The notes under the pieces were generated by a model. It had not been told where the DNA came from. It worked only from the letters and a program-made list of their open reading frames with translations, and did not search any database. From Norana najaformis (Eukaryota; Annelida; Clitellata; Crassiclitellata; Hormogastridae), in contig OZ029913.1 of the NCBI GenBank assembly GCA_964023275.1, positions 48,735,976 through 48,799,975 on the forward strand: 64,000 nt of DNA, written 5' to 3'. Positions 46,222 to 57,640 of this stretch are shown here, in pieces; position 1 is the stretch's first letter, and each line of letters opens with the position of its first letter. Made by a program: the position numbers and the translations under genes.

Positions 46222-46427
46222 TTGCAACTGAAGAGTGGACAGTCCTGTTTTACTGTGCTAAATTTATATCGTCATCATCATGATCCATGGGCCAAGAGCC
46301 CGTAGGTGTCCACTGCATGCATTGTCACTTGTCTCCACAGTTCCCGAACTTGTGCTGTTCTTACCAAGGCGTGCAAGTCTTGCAACTGAAGAGTGGACAG
46401 CCCTGTTTTACTGTGCTAAATTTATAT
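46222..46427 (-). mobile_element. 110-bp RTE tail between 48-bp direct repeats
   Basis: Two 48-bp copies (46222-46269 and 46380-46427) differ at one base and flank 46270-46379. On minus the insert reads LVRTAQVRELWRQV ... TYG and ends in ATGATGATGACG, matching the C-terminus and GATGATG tail of the RTE at 15120-15976. I infer an extremely 5'-truncated RTE insertion with an unusually long target duplication. Confidence 0.7.
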
Positions 46428-46672
46428 GTTAAAATTAAATTGTATTTGAAGTCTTCGGCTTTCGTGTTCAGTTCTTAAATGTCTGTAGTTCTCTACATGA
46501 CGCCTGAAAGGGGTCATCTTTAAGCTAATACAATGCCTGCATTGCAATAGAGATGTCAGGTTTTTGTCTAACAAATTTGTTCTGGACTTATTTGTTGTTC
46601 GGCAAATTTTGTGCTAAAACACTAATAATTGTTCAATTTGCTGTGGACTGAGCGATGAGTCTATTAGGGTAT

Positions 46673-47261
46673 TGTAGCGAGCCGTCGCTATAGCCCAGCA
46701 CGGGTCTTGGCCCGGCACGGTTCGGCCCAGCACGGCTTGGCTCAGCACGGGTCTTGGCTCAGCACGGTCTTGGCTCAGCATGGTCTTGGCTCAGCACGGT
46801 CTTGGCTCAGCACGGTCTTGGCTCAGCACGGTCTTGGCTCAGCACGGTCTTGGCTCAGCACGGGTCTTGGCTCAGCACGGTCTTGGCTCAGCACGGTCTT
46901 GGCTGAGGGTTATATAAAGCGACAAGGGCGCTGTTCGAAAATTGTCGCAGCTACTGTGGTTTGCGTGGCAGCTACTGTGGGTTGTTGTCGAGCAGCCGTA
47001 GTTTCTTGCCGAGTAGCCGTGAGTTGTCGTTGTTGCCGATGTTTGATGACTTGTCGCAAACTGTTCGCGCTAATACAGAACGATTGATCTGCAAAGTTAA
47101 TCGAAGTTGTCGTTTGAGTTGAGCAATAATAAATTCAAAGATTCACTTCGTTGTCCTTCATTTGAGAAGTAGAAGCAGCCTCCCGCTAGACTTAGGGGAG
47201 CCGAACCTGACGGACTTGCAGAATACTCGTCGACGGAAAAGACAGACCGCCGTTCGCCACA
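46673..47261 (+). mobile_element. Solo LTR fossil with 4-bp TSD
   Basis: A 589-bp block with ends TGTAGCGA and TTCGCCACA, flanked by GTAT (46669-46672 and 47262-47265). In plus order it has a tandem array (46694-46902), TATATAAAG (46911-46919) and AATAAA (47128-47133). No internal element sequence is attached, so it is the recombined remnant of an LTR retrotransposon, probably Ty3/gypsy-like. It lies about 540 bp upstream of the mcm5 start codon in the same orientation. Confidence 0.88.
46694..46902 (+). repeat. 16-bp tandem array in the solo LTR U3
   Basis: Thirteen units of 15-17 bp, consensus CTCAGCACGGTCTTGG; the first three are the most diverged. The array ends nine bases before the TATA box, the place of an LTR enhancer. 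CTCAGCA equals half of a MAF-type (MARE) site; whether it binds such a factor is speculation. Confidence 0.88.
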
Positions 47262-47329
47262 GTATTTATTAAAAATGGGCGGGGTCGAGGCCTGTTCTAG
47301 GTCTACCAGTTCAGACAAAAATACCTGAT

Positions 47330-47620
47330 TCTTCAATCCACCTATCAACTAATTCATTTACTCTCAGTTTCACATCTAATTCGCGTGCACGCATTCTTGG
47401 TATCACCTTTGACCCACGCCTCTCATTTTCGAATCACATCTCCAACCTCTCATACACATGTTTCATTCATATTCGTGACCTTCGCCGTATTCAGATCCGG
47501 TTTGACCACTAGGCGAACTAGGCGGCCGCCTAGGGCGGCACATTTCTGGGGGCGACAGAAAAGCTACATAAAGAAATTTTTTAAACATTGCCGCCGTTTT
47601 GCCACAATTTACTAATAAGT
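47330..47620. mobile_element. LINE fragment and a transposon end
   Basis: 47345-47490 on plus reads ARILGITFDPRLSFSNHISN and CFIHIRDLRRIQ, an L2/CR1-type RT segment. At about 47500-47580, ACTAGGCGAACTAGGCGGC followed by GCCTAGGGCGGC has the look of a DNA-transposon terminus; its partner end was not found. A GC box (GGGCGGGG) lies at about 47277-47284. Confidence 0.55.
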
Positions 47621-47703
47621 GAATTATACGAAAATAAGAAACGAGTTTACAATTGCGAGCTAAGACTAGCGCTATAAAATATGTGTGGTAATAAGTTGAG
47701 CAT

Positions 47704-47711
47704 TTTCCCGC
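47704..47711 (+). promoter_or_regulatory. E2F site TTTCCCGC upstream of mcm5
   Basis: A perfect E2F consensus (TTTSSCGC) 88 bp upstream of the mcm5 ATG, within TTTTCCCGCGC. MCM2-7 genes are well-known E2F targets at G1/S, so this is a credible proximal control site. Confidence 0.75.
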
Positions 47712-47798
47712 GCTTAATGCCTACAACAAAAATTTACATATGTCTTGTTTCTTTGGATGTTCGGAAACTTATCGAGTTGATTCAATTCGAAGCTGAAA

Positions 47799-47956
47799 AT
47801 GGCCGGATTTGATGATCCAGGGGTATTTTTCAGCGATAATTTTCTTAGATCCGAAGATCAACAAGACGATCAGCAGATTAACCGACAACAAATCAAGAAC
47901 AGATTTCGAGAATTCATCCGACAGTTCCACGAAGGGAATTTCAGCTATCGGTACCG
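47799..47956 (+). CDS. mcm5 exon 1
   Basis: ATG at 47799 (AAAATGGCC, good context), 52 codons plus two bases, donor CCG|GTTAGT. The product starts [15 protein letters not shown] and ends NFSYRYR. The donor is followed 17 bp later by a MITE insertion. Confidence 0.95.
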
Positions 47957-50900
47957 GTTAGTATTGGCAATAGGGGTCATTCCAGCTCAACTCAACCAAT
48001 GCCTCCCACCCGACCATCTCTGAATTGGCTGAAATTTTGACCACATGTTGCAAGATGTATTGGATGGTAAAACCCAAAATGTTTTTGCAATATTTAAAAT
48101 ACTTTCAAAGATATCGTTGATTCCGTGACCACACCCTCCGAAGGCATTTCGCGAAACTTCACCATGTCCACTATTTGAGAATTGATATCTCCATAGCCGT
48201 GAAACCAATTTAGATGTTTTTTTTTCTTAGGTGCGGGAACTTTCCTCACAATTGGTTGAGTTGAGCTGGAATGACTCAATAGCGCCTACATTAATGTTAG
48301 CAGTTGGGTAACATTGACATCTCTGGTGAACAGAAGCAAATAATTTGACACATGAGTGAATTTGGCGTGAAATTCCGGTTTTGCCTCCGTTCCAGTTCCA
48401 TTATATATGTAGATAAGATTGTAAATAAATGTAATTTGAATAAGAAAAAATGTATAGAAAAGATCGGAGCTTCAGTGCCGACTGAAATAGGAACGCGTGG
48501 CAAAATTCTTTCAAAATTTAAAGGCAAATATGAGAATTCAAAGAAATTGAAAATTTCAAGGTGTTGGCTGATCTGGTAATTTTGCTTTGACGGCTGCTTG
48601 TGGGTCACTCTCTTGTAAGCAGCATGGCCACCCAGATTACGAGAGGACTTCCAATAATAAGTGAGTAATCGGTAAGTAACACAAAGACTTAAAATACTTT
48701 TATTGGTGTCAATACATAAAGAAATAGGGTAAGTATCTATGATGCATGTAAAAATGTTTGAGAAAAATTTCTCACGAAATGTTCTTTATTACAGACAAAC
48801 TCCTGTGTGTATATAGGAAACAAAAAAAAGAGGCTTGTACCAAATTGTCTTTTGAATTTGTGTTTGGCATTCTGCCTTATGTTTTTTACATTTTGTGTGT
48901 GTGCCGCAACATCATTGAAATCTATGAAGTTGCATTAAGTGTCTTTGTGACTCAGTATCTTCAAAACTACTTATCATATTGATCTAAAATTTTGCATAAC
49001 TTCCTCTAATACATGTATCTGAAATCCGAGATGGTCGAGCTGGAGCCATTTGTTGAATTGAGATGGAATGACCCCTATGTTATTTGGTAGGTCATTGTAA
49101 ATATTCAATCAAAAAATAGGATTTTTAATCGTTGCTTATCACTATTAATTGTAATTGTAAATGAACATTTATGTAGTGCTAGCTAAAACAATGTTGGATA
49201 TCCTTAAGTACGTAACGTTCATCAGTCAGCAAGCAATGCTCAGGTTACTGGAAATCTTACCAGGATGGACTCGTGCCCACTTTGAGCTCAGCCAATGGGT
49301 TACCAGCTAGTGTTGACAAATGACACCATGTTCAGAGTTCCTTCACTGAGCTGTGTCGAAGATGTAGATTGACAATGGGCGATAGTGTTCGCTGCACATG
49401 ATAGCACCACCGTCCAGTGCTGCCCCCAGGTCAACCTGTGCAGACAGCCATTTGATTAATGGTAGAACCCCTTTCAGGTAGATGGTCGATGCCATTTCAA
49501 AACCTCTTCTCCCTTTCAGTGGCCTAGGTAGGTCCTTAGGTGTTGGCTGCCAATGTCTGTCTGGAACCTGTCATTCCCTTGAGTAGATAAGGACTATTTC
49601 AAGGACATATAATCTAATCCAATGACTTTGGCATTAATCACGAGCAGAAAAACTCTGAAAACTCAAAATCTATAGCAAACTCACAGGTGTCTCTGAAATG
49701 CCAAATGTAATGCAGCAGCCAAACGCAAATTGTCAAATTCTGCTTTGAGATGAACTTTAAGGTGAAGTGACGAGCGGTGAAAACATGACAGTTAAAGTAA
49801 TTAAATTTAAGTATTGCATAAAAATTTTGATTTAGATGAAAATGTATATATAGAGTAGGATATGAGTGACCATAGTATGTTAAAAAGTCAGTATACGTGG
49901 TTCAACTTAGAACAACTTTCTTATTTGTTTCTGGAAAATTCTGTGGTGCAACTTACGAATCATTTTGTCAGAGCAGGTCACACAGGTCACATATTTGAAT
50001 TGTCTTGTTTGGTCACACACAAATTCGAACGGTTATTCAGTACCTCACACCTCGAGTGTTAGGTGTAATAGTAAGATTGTATATCTTTACTTGAATTGTA
50101 ATTTTTTTTCAGTGACCAGCTTAAACGTCATTACAATCTTGGACAGTTTTGGCTAGAAGTTGATATTGAAGACTTAACTCATTTTGATGCCAGTCTCTTG
50201 GACAAACTGCTGAAACAACCAACTGAGCATTTACCTCTTGTAAGCATAAATTTATTGATATCCTTGTCTTCCTTGCTTGTTCGATGGTTTTCTAACCCGT
50301 GGTATAATCATTCATGAGATTTCAAATACCATCCATAGGTGCTTTGCTTGGCCTGATGGTGTCAATCATTTACAAAGTTAGAATGGTTAGAACTTTTGTT
50401 CCTATGATTTTCTCGGATACTATCATGATTATACTTGGATGGTTTATGGTGTTTGGCCAAACTTAACCCTATGCAGACAGTTTTAGCTAACAATCTGGCC
50501 CAGACTGGCAGATGTGTTTGGGGTTGTGATCCAATTTTACCGCTTAAGGGTAAAAACAATATATCTGCAACCACTCATGATAAAGTGAAAGATTAAATAT
50601 GAAATTTGTTTAGAAATGAATTATGAATAAACCACTGTATATTGATCTGCTAATTTGTCATTCATCAACTAGTGTAACGAGCATTGAAGGACCGCTTTAG
50701 AAGTGCTTAAAAATTAAGGAGGCCTGGTGCAACAAAAATTCACAAACTAAAACCAAATGTATGCACTTCTGCCAAAAAAGGTTACATCCAGACCCAGGGC
50801 TTCTGGCCCTAGTAAGCTCCTGGTGTTTGATGAATATAAATTCTTGGGTCTAACCTTTGATAAAAATGTATTTTTAAACCTCAATATTAGAGATGAGCAT

Positions 50901-53663
50901 GGGCTGAAAAATCGCGGCCTGCCTGCATCAAGCAGGGCCTGGCCCACATCGTAAAAACCCTGGCCTGGCCTGGTCTGATGCTTATCTCTAATCAGTATGT
51001 GACGCACTGTTAACCGCAGATTGTTTGTTTTTATGTTCAGCAATTACTTCCTCAGTTAAAATGTTAACTGAAACTTACCAAATGAACAAAATCTAATAGC
51101 AAAATATTGTGACAGCAGTTTTGCGCAAGGACTGATGTCGGATATCGATGACTAGTTCTGGCGAAAAAACGACTGATCTATGCCAAAATATCATTACTCA
51201 ATACCTTACCCAGCCTCATAGTAATGCAACTTTTAATGAGCTTTAATGTCCTCGGTCATAAACTGATGAAAGTTTCAATTCGTCTGATGTTTGGCATTGT
51301 TTGAAAGTCTTTAGATAGATGCCATCAATAAATACACGATACGTTTAACATCTTGATATGCTTTATATTATTAGAAATGTTAAAAAGTTGAACTTTTTGC
51401 AAAACAACAGTGTCACAAAACAAGAATAATTACGTAAAATGATTGTTTGAATATCCATTAGACTGTAGTGGTTGCACTTATTAAACTCTCCTATGAGTCT
51501 GTTAGTGACTTGCAGTATATAATGTTTCTGTGATTCATCCTGTGTGATAGTAGCGTTGAATGAATGGATCAGATCTATATCATCTTCAGCAATCATTCAC
51601 ATAAGCCAGATTCTTCGCAAGGTCTTTGTTCAAATTTAAGTGAAGGGTTGTATTTCCAGGCTTCAACAGGGAGATCCTGAAAGCATCAATGCCTTCAATT
51701 TGGAAGGTGTGTGATACAGTCAGTTCTGCCACACTATGGAGATGTGATTTTGGCAAATGTTCACCTCGATCAAATTTTTTAAGAGCTCAAGCTGTGTTTT
51801 CTCAGTTGGAGACAGACTGTTAAAAAGAGTGATTGCTGCTAGCTCTTCAAGCCAATGGCATGCAAAGGTTGATCATTATATTCGTGTAGTCTTTGGATAA
51901 CAGGATGTCATCGACTGACACATCTTTGATAATTCTCGATGTAAACCATGACTGAGTGCAAACAAGAAGTCTGTTAAACCGCTGAATTTCATGCAGTTCA
52001 CAAGCAGTCAGTTGGAGTACTTTTTTCATTGCCTTCCATCAGTAGCTCTGTCTTCAGCATGTAGATGTTCTTTGCAGTCCAATACGTTCAGTGTAGTGCA
52101 CCAGGCTTATGGATCAAGTTCTTTGTATCTAATCCAAATAATTAGGCTGCAAGGCATCAAAACTTACAAAGGAATAATTTGGCTGGCAGTGATCCGTGAT
52201 GAAGCTCTCATTCACATTTATCAAGAGTTTGACTTCCTCAGACTTGCAGTGGTTCATGAGAGACCACTTGTCATGGAATCTCTTCTTAAAATAAGAGTCT
52301 CTTGTCCGGTTGATGGTAGTAAACAGACACCAAAGCATCTGCCAGAAGAGCTTCAAACACGTGATGTTGACAGGCTATCCACAGCAGTTACCATTCGATA
52401 GCTGACTCCAGCAGAGTTCATGTAGTGCATACCTATGACAAGTGATGCGCGATTTCAAGCCTTGCCTAAACCAGAGGCCAGTTTGGAGCTCCAATCAGCT
52501 ATGTTTATCATCAGCAAGTGAAGAAATCAACACTGATAGTCGATCAGCCTTGCTGCTTTCATCACCCGTAACATCAGGCAATAGCTTTCCATCCCTTGAA
52601 CCACTGATTTGCAAGCATTTAAGTCAGTTTTAATATGGTTGCAGCCTTGCTACAGCAACTGTGATGCTGCCAATTTAAACAGAGCTTTAAGAGAATACTG
52701 TGACAGATATTAAGCATCCTACTTTGTTCACACGAAATGCCAAAATCAAGGTAGATGTTCGATTGCTGGCATTTGTGTGGTCAAATAGGGCAGATACCTT
52801 TGGTGACATAACAATTTTGCATTCGCCCCAATTTCCAGTACTTTGAGGTGTTGCCACTTTCATTATAAATTCTTCCTGGTCATCTTCAGAATATATGTCA
52901 CTGGTAGAGTAAGAGGATGTGTTACATTCTGCTTCTGCCATCTCAGTATTTAATTAGCTGCATTTCTGTTGTGGCTGCTTCAACTGGCTTGGCAAATCGT
53001 CATGTTATTAAGCTGATCATTTCTCCCGATTAGTAAGTTTCATTGCTAAGGGCACGGTGCAGCCAGTTCTTTAATTCTACTCTAACTTAAAAAATTGTCT
53101 ATCCTTTTGTTCACTATTAGCTAATCAGCACCAGTAAGGAAGCAAGTCAACAGAAAGTACAGAAAATGAATAATTCTAATTTTTACGTTTTTGCAGTTAA
53201 TCATTGCTTGTTAGCCTTATCATATAGTATAATAAAGCATGTATTTTTAGAATCTTCACATTATTATCTTTTTAACGATACTGAGCATGTATTAATAATT
53301 ACTTTAACGAACTTTTCGAAAAATATACATTTTTTGAGCTGGAGTGACAAGATTTCTGAAAATTTTGTAGATCTTCATGGACCTCTGAATATTTTCTAAT
53401 TGTGCTAAAATTTTATAGGTAGTCTTATGTGCTCACAAAGAAACGTTTTGTAGAGTGATTCAAGATTTAAAAAAAATTCTTTATGCAAATATGGGACACC
53501 ATATTGATAAGCTTTGTTGAATGAATTGATTTAGTTTGAAGATGCTGCCAAAGAAGTTGCAGATGAAGTTACACGACCAAGGCCGGAGGGAGAGGAAGAA
53601 GTTCAAGATATTCAGATCATGATCAATTCCTCTGCTGTTTCATCGTCTGTTAGACAGCTTAAG
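47799..53663 (+). CDS. mcm5, DNA replication licensing factor, exons 1-3 of a longer gene
   Basis: MCM5 is one of six subunits of the MCM2-7 ring, the replicative helicase loaded at origins in G1 and activated with CDC45 and GINS. Three exons encode residues 1-138 of a protein of about 730. Exon 1 is 47799-47956 ([15 protein letters not shown]...), exon 2 is 50113-50239 ([17 protein letters not shown]...) and exon 3 is 53535-53663 ([17 protein letters not shown]...). All align in order with vertebrate MCM5 ([48 protein letters not shown]). Introns are GT-AG and phases agree (2, then 0, then 0). The exons are open and conserved, so the gene looks functional. The next expected segment (MMSHLVKIPG-like) was not found before the window end, so intron 3 exceeds 10 kb or the rest lies elsewhere. 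Zinc finger and AAA+ domains are outside this part. Confidence 0.95.
47974..48277. mobile_element. MITE of the GGGTCATTCC family, 5-bp TSD
   Basis: A 304-bp element in mcm5 intron 1. The ends GGGTCATTCCAGCTCAACTC and, inverted, GAGTCATTCCAGCTCAACTC are flanked by AATAG (47969-47973 and 48278-48282). Its left ~220 bp is homologous to the outer arms of the 24688-28262 transposon, so it is a deletion derivative of that family. The duplication reads 5 bp here and 4 bp for the large copy. Confidence 0.85.
49025..49074. mobile_element. Solitary end of the GGGTCATTCC family
   Basis: Reverse complement of the family terminus: GGGTCATTCCATCTCAATTC then CCATCTCGGATTTC. The sequence inside (to about 48770) is not clearly homologous to the other copies, and no left end was matched. 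It is probably a diverged or truncated member. Confidence 0.5.
49140..49620 (-). mobile_element. CR1-like LINE/SINE 3' end
   Basis: It begins with AATTGTAATTGTAAATGAAC followed by a GTAGTGCTAGC stretch, the reverse of the AATTACA-tailed CR1-like 3'UTRs elsewhere in the window (compare 16420-16460). There is no coding part; it could be a LINE-tailed SINE. Confidence 0.5.
50113..50239 (+). CDS. mcm5 exon 2
   Basis: 127 bases after TTTTTTTTCAG; donor CTT|GTAAGC. The first base completes Arg53, then 42 codons: [20 protein letters not shown] through KQPTEHLPL. Confidence 0.95.
50240..51359. other. mcm5 intron 2, unassigned part
   Basis: No coding or repeat family recognised. CCTGGCCTGGCC-like low-complexity sequence occurs near 50930-50980. 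Confidence 0.4.
51360..52941 (-). pseudogene. Second remnant of the unclassified transposon protein
   Basis: The minus strand in mcm5 intron 2 carries decayed blocks in family order. 52941-52690 has [20 protein letters not shown] and about 52580 has [19 protein letters not shown]. About 52320-52130 has [16 protein letters not shown], 52029-51847 has [17 protein letters not shown] and [18 protein letters not shown], and about 51860-51800 has EELAAITLF. These correspond to the same protein family as 38402-41334. Many frame breaks; no terminal repeats found. Confidence 0.6.
53535..53663 (+). CDS. mcm5 exon 3
   Basis: 129 bases, 43 codons, acceptor TTGATTTAG, donor AAG|GTATGG. The product starts [20 protein letters not shown] and ends SSSVRQLK, collinear with human MCM5 up to the RSLK motif before MMSHLVKIPG. 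Confidence 0.95.
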
Positions 53664-53928
53664 GTATGGTTCAATCGTGGCTGCATTTTATGTTAAAGTC
53701 TGATTGTTTGCAATGTAAAGTCTATTATGATGAGTTGGAATTTTATTCTGTGTTAAAACTGTATTGATCTGTATGTCACTGTACTGTTACAAAGAGTTAT
53801 GGGGGATATAAGTGTACTGTGATTAGTTTTTGCTGCTGAATGATTTTGGGAATGAGACTGAACTGCTGACATGATTCTGATCATGGCAATAAAAGCCCTG
53901 TAGGCTGAGGATAATGAAGGCATCTGTA

Positions 53929-54190
53929 CCATATTTTCTGGAATATATGTCACTCCTTACTATAAGTCACAATGGCGGAAAAATGGCAAAAATATTTGTA
54001 AAGTCCATGGACAGGATGCATTGATATAAAGGGTGCATCCATGCACATATTTCCGGTCAGAACACATATAAGTGCATTTACTAACGATGGCCATGAATAT
54101 ATGGCCATCAATAGCAAATACTTTCTAAAAAATATTTTTGTTAAAATTAAATTGTTTTTGCACTTTTCTGAAATGAAGGAATCCAACATT
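53929..54190. mobile_element. Possible mariner/pogo-type transposon end
   Basis: After a TA (53927-53928) the sequence reads CCATATTTTCTGGAATATAT then CTATAAGTCACA, the kind of terminus seen at 33917. No partner end was found; probably truncated. The piggyBac element begins 70-80 bp beyond. Confidence 0.4.
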
Positions 54191-54266
54191 TTTTGTTTGT
54201 TATGAATTGATAGTAATTACTTGGTCCTGTAAGTAAATCTAGCCAGCTGGAGACATCCAAAATTAA

Positions 54267-55643
<1,377 letters not shown>

Positions 55644-55647
55644 TTAA

Positions 55648-56334
55648 CATATTGAATGATAGAAGGCACTGTTAACTATTAAATGAATAAGTATGTTAAT
55701 AGTCCAGAGTTTTCAAGTTGTAACATATAAATTGATTACATTTTTCAGGAATGCATATTCATCTTTGATCATCTCGGAAAAGCCATCAAATTCTGTCTCC
55801 TGTATTGCTTTGAAACAGTCCTGCTAGGGCTTGTGGGAAATCTTATGTGGGGTCTTCACTTTCTTCATCTGTGTTGTCAGCATCTTCTGTTATCTTTTAT
55901 TTGCTCCCTACCACTATGGCAGTAAACATATATGTATCGCCGGTTTTCAACCGAAGACACTGCGACTATATGTTCTTCCTATCTACCATTAATGCTGAGC
56001 TATCGCGATCACTGCTACTACTACCTTGACTGCTTGACAGCGACCACTTTCTTCAATCGGCTCGACACGACTATCTCGGCTCAACACTCCTGTTCAACTG
56101 CGCAGTTTCCACACCTGCCTGCGACCACACACGGCGATCTATGCGGCAGCCCTTTGAAACTTGCCGACTGCAGCCCGGCGAAGATCCATTCCCACGGTCG
56201 CTCGACCTGGCCGATGCAGCACCTACTATCAACATCACTTCCACCTTGCTACTGCAGCTCCAGGCAGCTCCTACTATCATAACCACTGCCAGCTGACACT
56301 TATATAGCACCAGTACTATTTCCGCTACAGAACA
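55648..56334. other. Unassigned, partly CpG-rich
   Basis: 55850-56330 is more GC- and CpG-rich than its surroundings and ends in a TATATAG motif (about 56302). No protein match; mcm5 exon 4 was looked for here and not found. Confidence 0.35.
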
Positions 56335-57640
56335 TATTAACTTGCAGAAATAGCAGAGGCTATACAAGTTATAGGAGATCATTTTGGATCCAGAAGAGGA
56401 AGGGGATCAAGAGACACAATTGGAGTCCTAAGAACACTGAGGGGAGAGATGCTTACAGCATGGGAATTGTATATCTGCTTTGTGAGTTATGAAAAGGCCT
56501 CTGACAGAGTGAACTGGAGCAAACTGATGACGATACTAAAAAAAACGGAGTAGATTGAAGGTTAATAAGAAACTTGTACATGGACCAGACCGTGATAGTG
56601 AGAGTGCAGGGAATGAACTCATAACCTGGAGGAATAGGCAAAGGAGTCAGACAAGGCTGCCAGCTATCACCTTTACTGTTCAACTTCTACTTACAGATGT
56701 TGGTCACAAAAATTCTGGAGAATACAGATGACAGTTTTTGGGGAATCTGGTAAATGCCATAAGGTTTGCAGATAACCAGGCAATGGTAGCAGGTACCAAC
56801 AGTGGAGTACAAAGAATAATGGATGCTCTGAAAAAAAATTGGAAGAATATGGTATGAAGATAAATAGAAAGAAAAAAGGTGATGAGATTGAGTAAACGCT
56901 AAGGAAAAAAATAAAAAGAATAGTCGATGGTACAAAAATTGAACAAGTTTGCCAGTTCTGTTATCTGGAAAGTTTAATGTCAGATGACTGCAGATGCAGT
57001 ACTAAGATCAAGAGAAGAATGGCAGTGGGAAAAGAAGCATTCTGAAGAGAGGAAAACTTCTGAGAGGAAGGCTAAATCTTGATCTTAAGGAAAGAAAGGT
57101 GAAAGTGTGGTGAAAGGTGGAGTGTAACACTGGTTCTGAGACATGGACTATTGGAAAGGCAGAAATTGAGAAATTGAGGCATTTGAAATGTGGAAACGGA
57201 GAAGACTGGCAAAAATCAGCTGAAAGTATTATAAAACAAAAGAGGTGTTGCAAATGGTACATCAAGAAAGGACACTGGCCAATACAGTAAGGAGGAGACA
57301 AACTGGACTGGTAACATACTACGTGGAAATTCTTTCCTGAGGACAGTGTTTGATAGAAGTATTGAGGGAAAGAAAGTTCTAGGAAGACCAAGGAATATGC
57401 TGTTGAACTGGATAAAGAATGAAGAAGAGGTTACAAAGAAGTTAAGGAAAGGGCACAGAACAGAGAAGAGTGGCATCATTGGATTCTTGGACCTGCCTCA
57501 GATAGATAAAAGACCGCTTTATTCTTATGTGGCTTTGTACTTAGTCAGCAGGCCATTTAGAAAATAAAGACAACAGAAAAGGTTGTTTAATATTATTATT
57601 GTTATTTTTATTATTACTATTATTATTGTTGTTGTTGCAT
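56335..57640 (+). mobile_element. RTE-clade LINE, decayed, 5'-truncated
   Basis: The plus strand reads GSRRGRGSRDTIGVLRTLRG, FVSYEKASDRVNWSKLM, GKGVRQGCQLSPLLFNFYLQ, NAIRFADNQAMVAG (active site FADN instead of FADD), IEQVCQFCYLESL, KKVLGRPRNMLLNW. Frames shift often. It ends in an ATT/GTT-rich repeat (57590-57640). Confidence 0.8.

Noticed and set aside
47974-49074. One large GGGTCATTCC-family element from 47974 to 49074
   Set aside because: The flanks do not match (AATAG versus CTATG), whereas 47974-48277 alone has a perfect 5-bp duplication.
55750-55900. Possible exon after TTTTTTCAG at about 55748 as mcm5 exon 4
   Set aside because: The translation (ECIFIFDHLGKAIKFCL) does not resemble the MCM5 segment expected next.
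55850-56330. CpG-rich block with TATATAG as another LTR
   Set aside because: No TG...CA ends or target duplication found.
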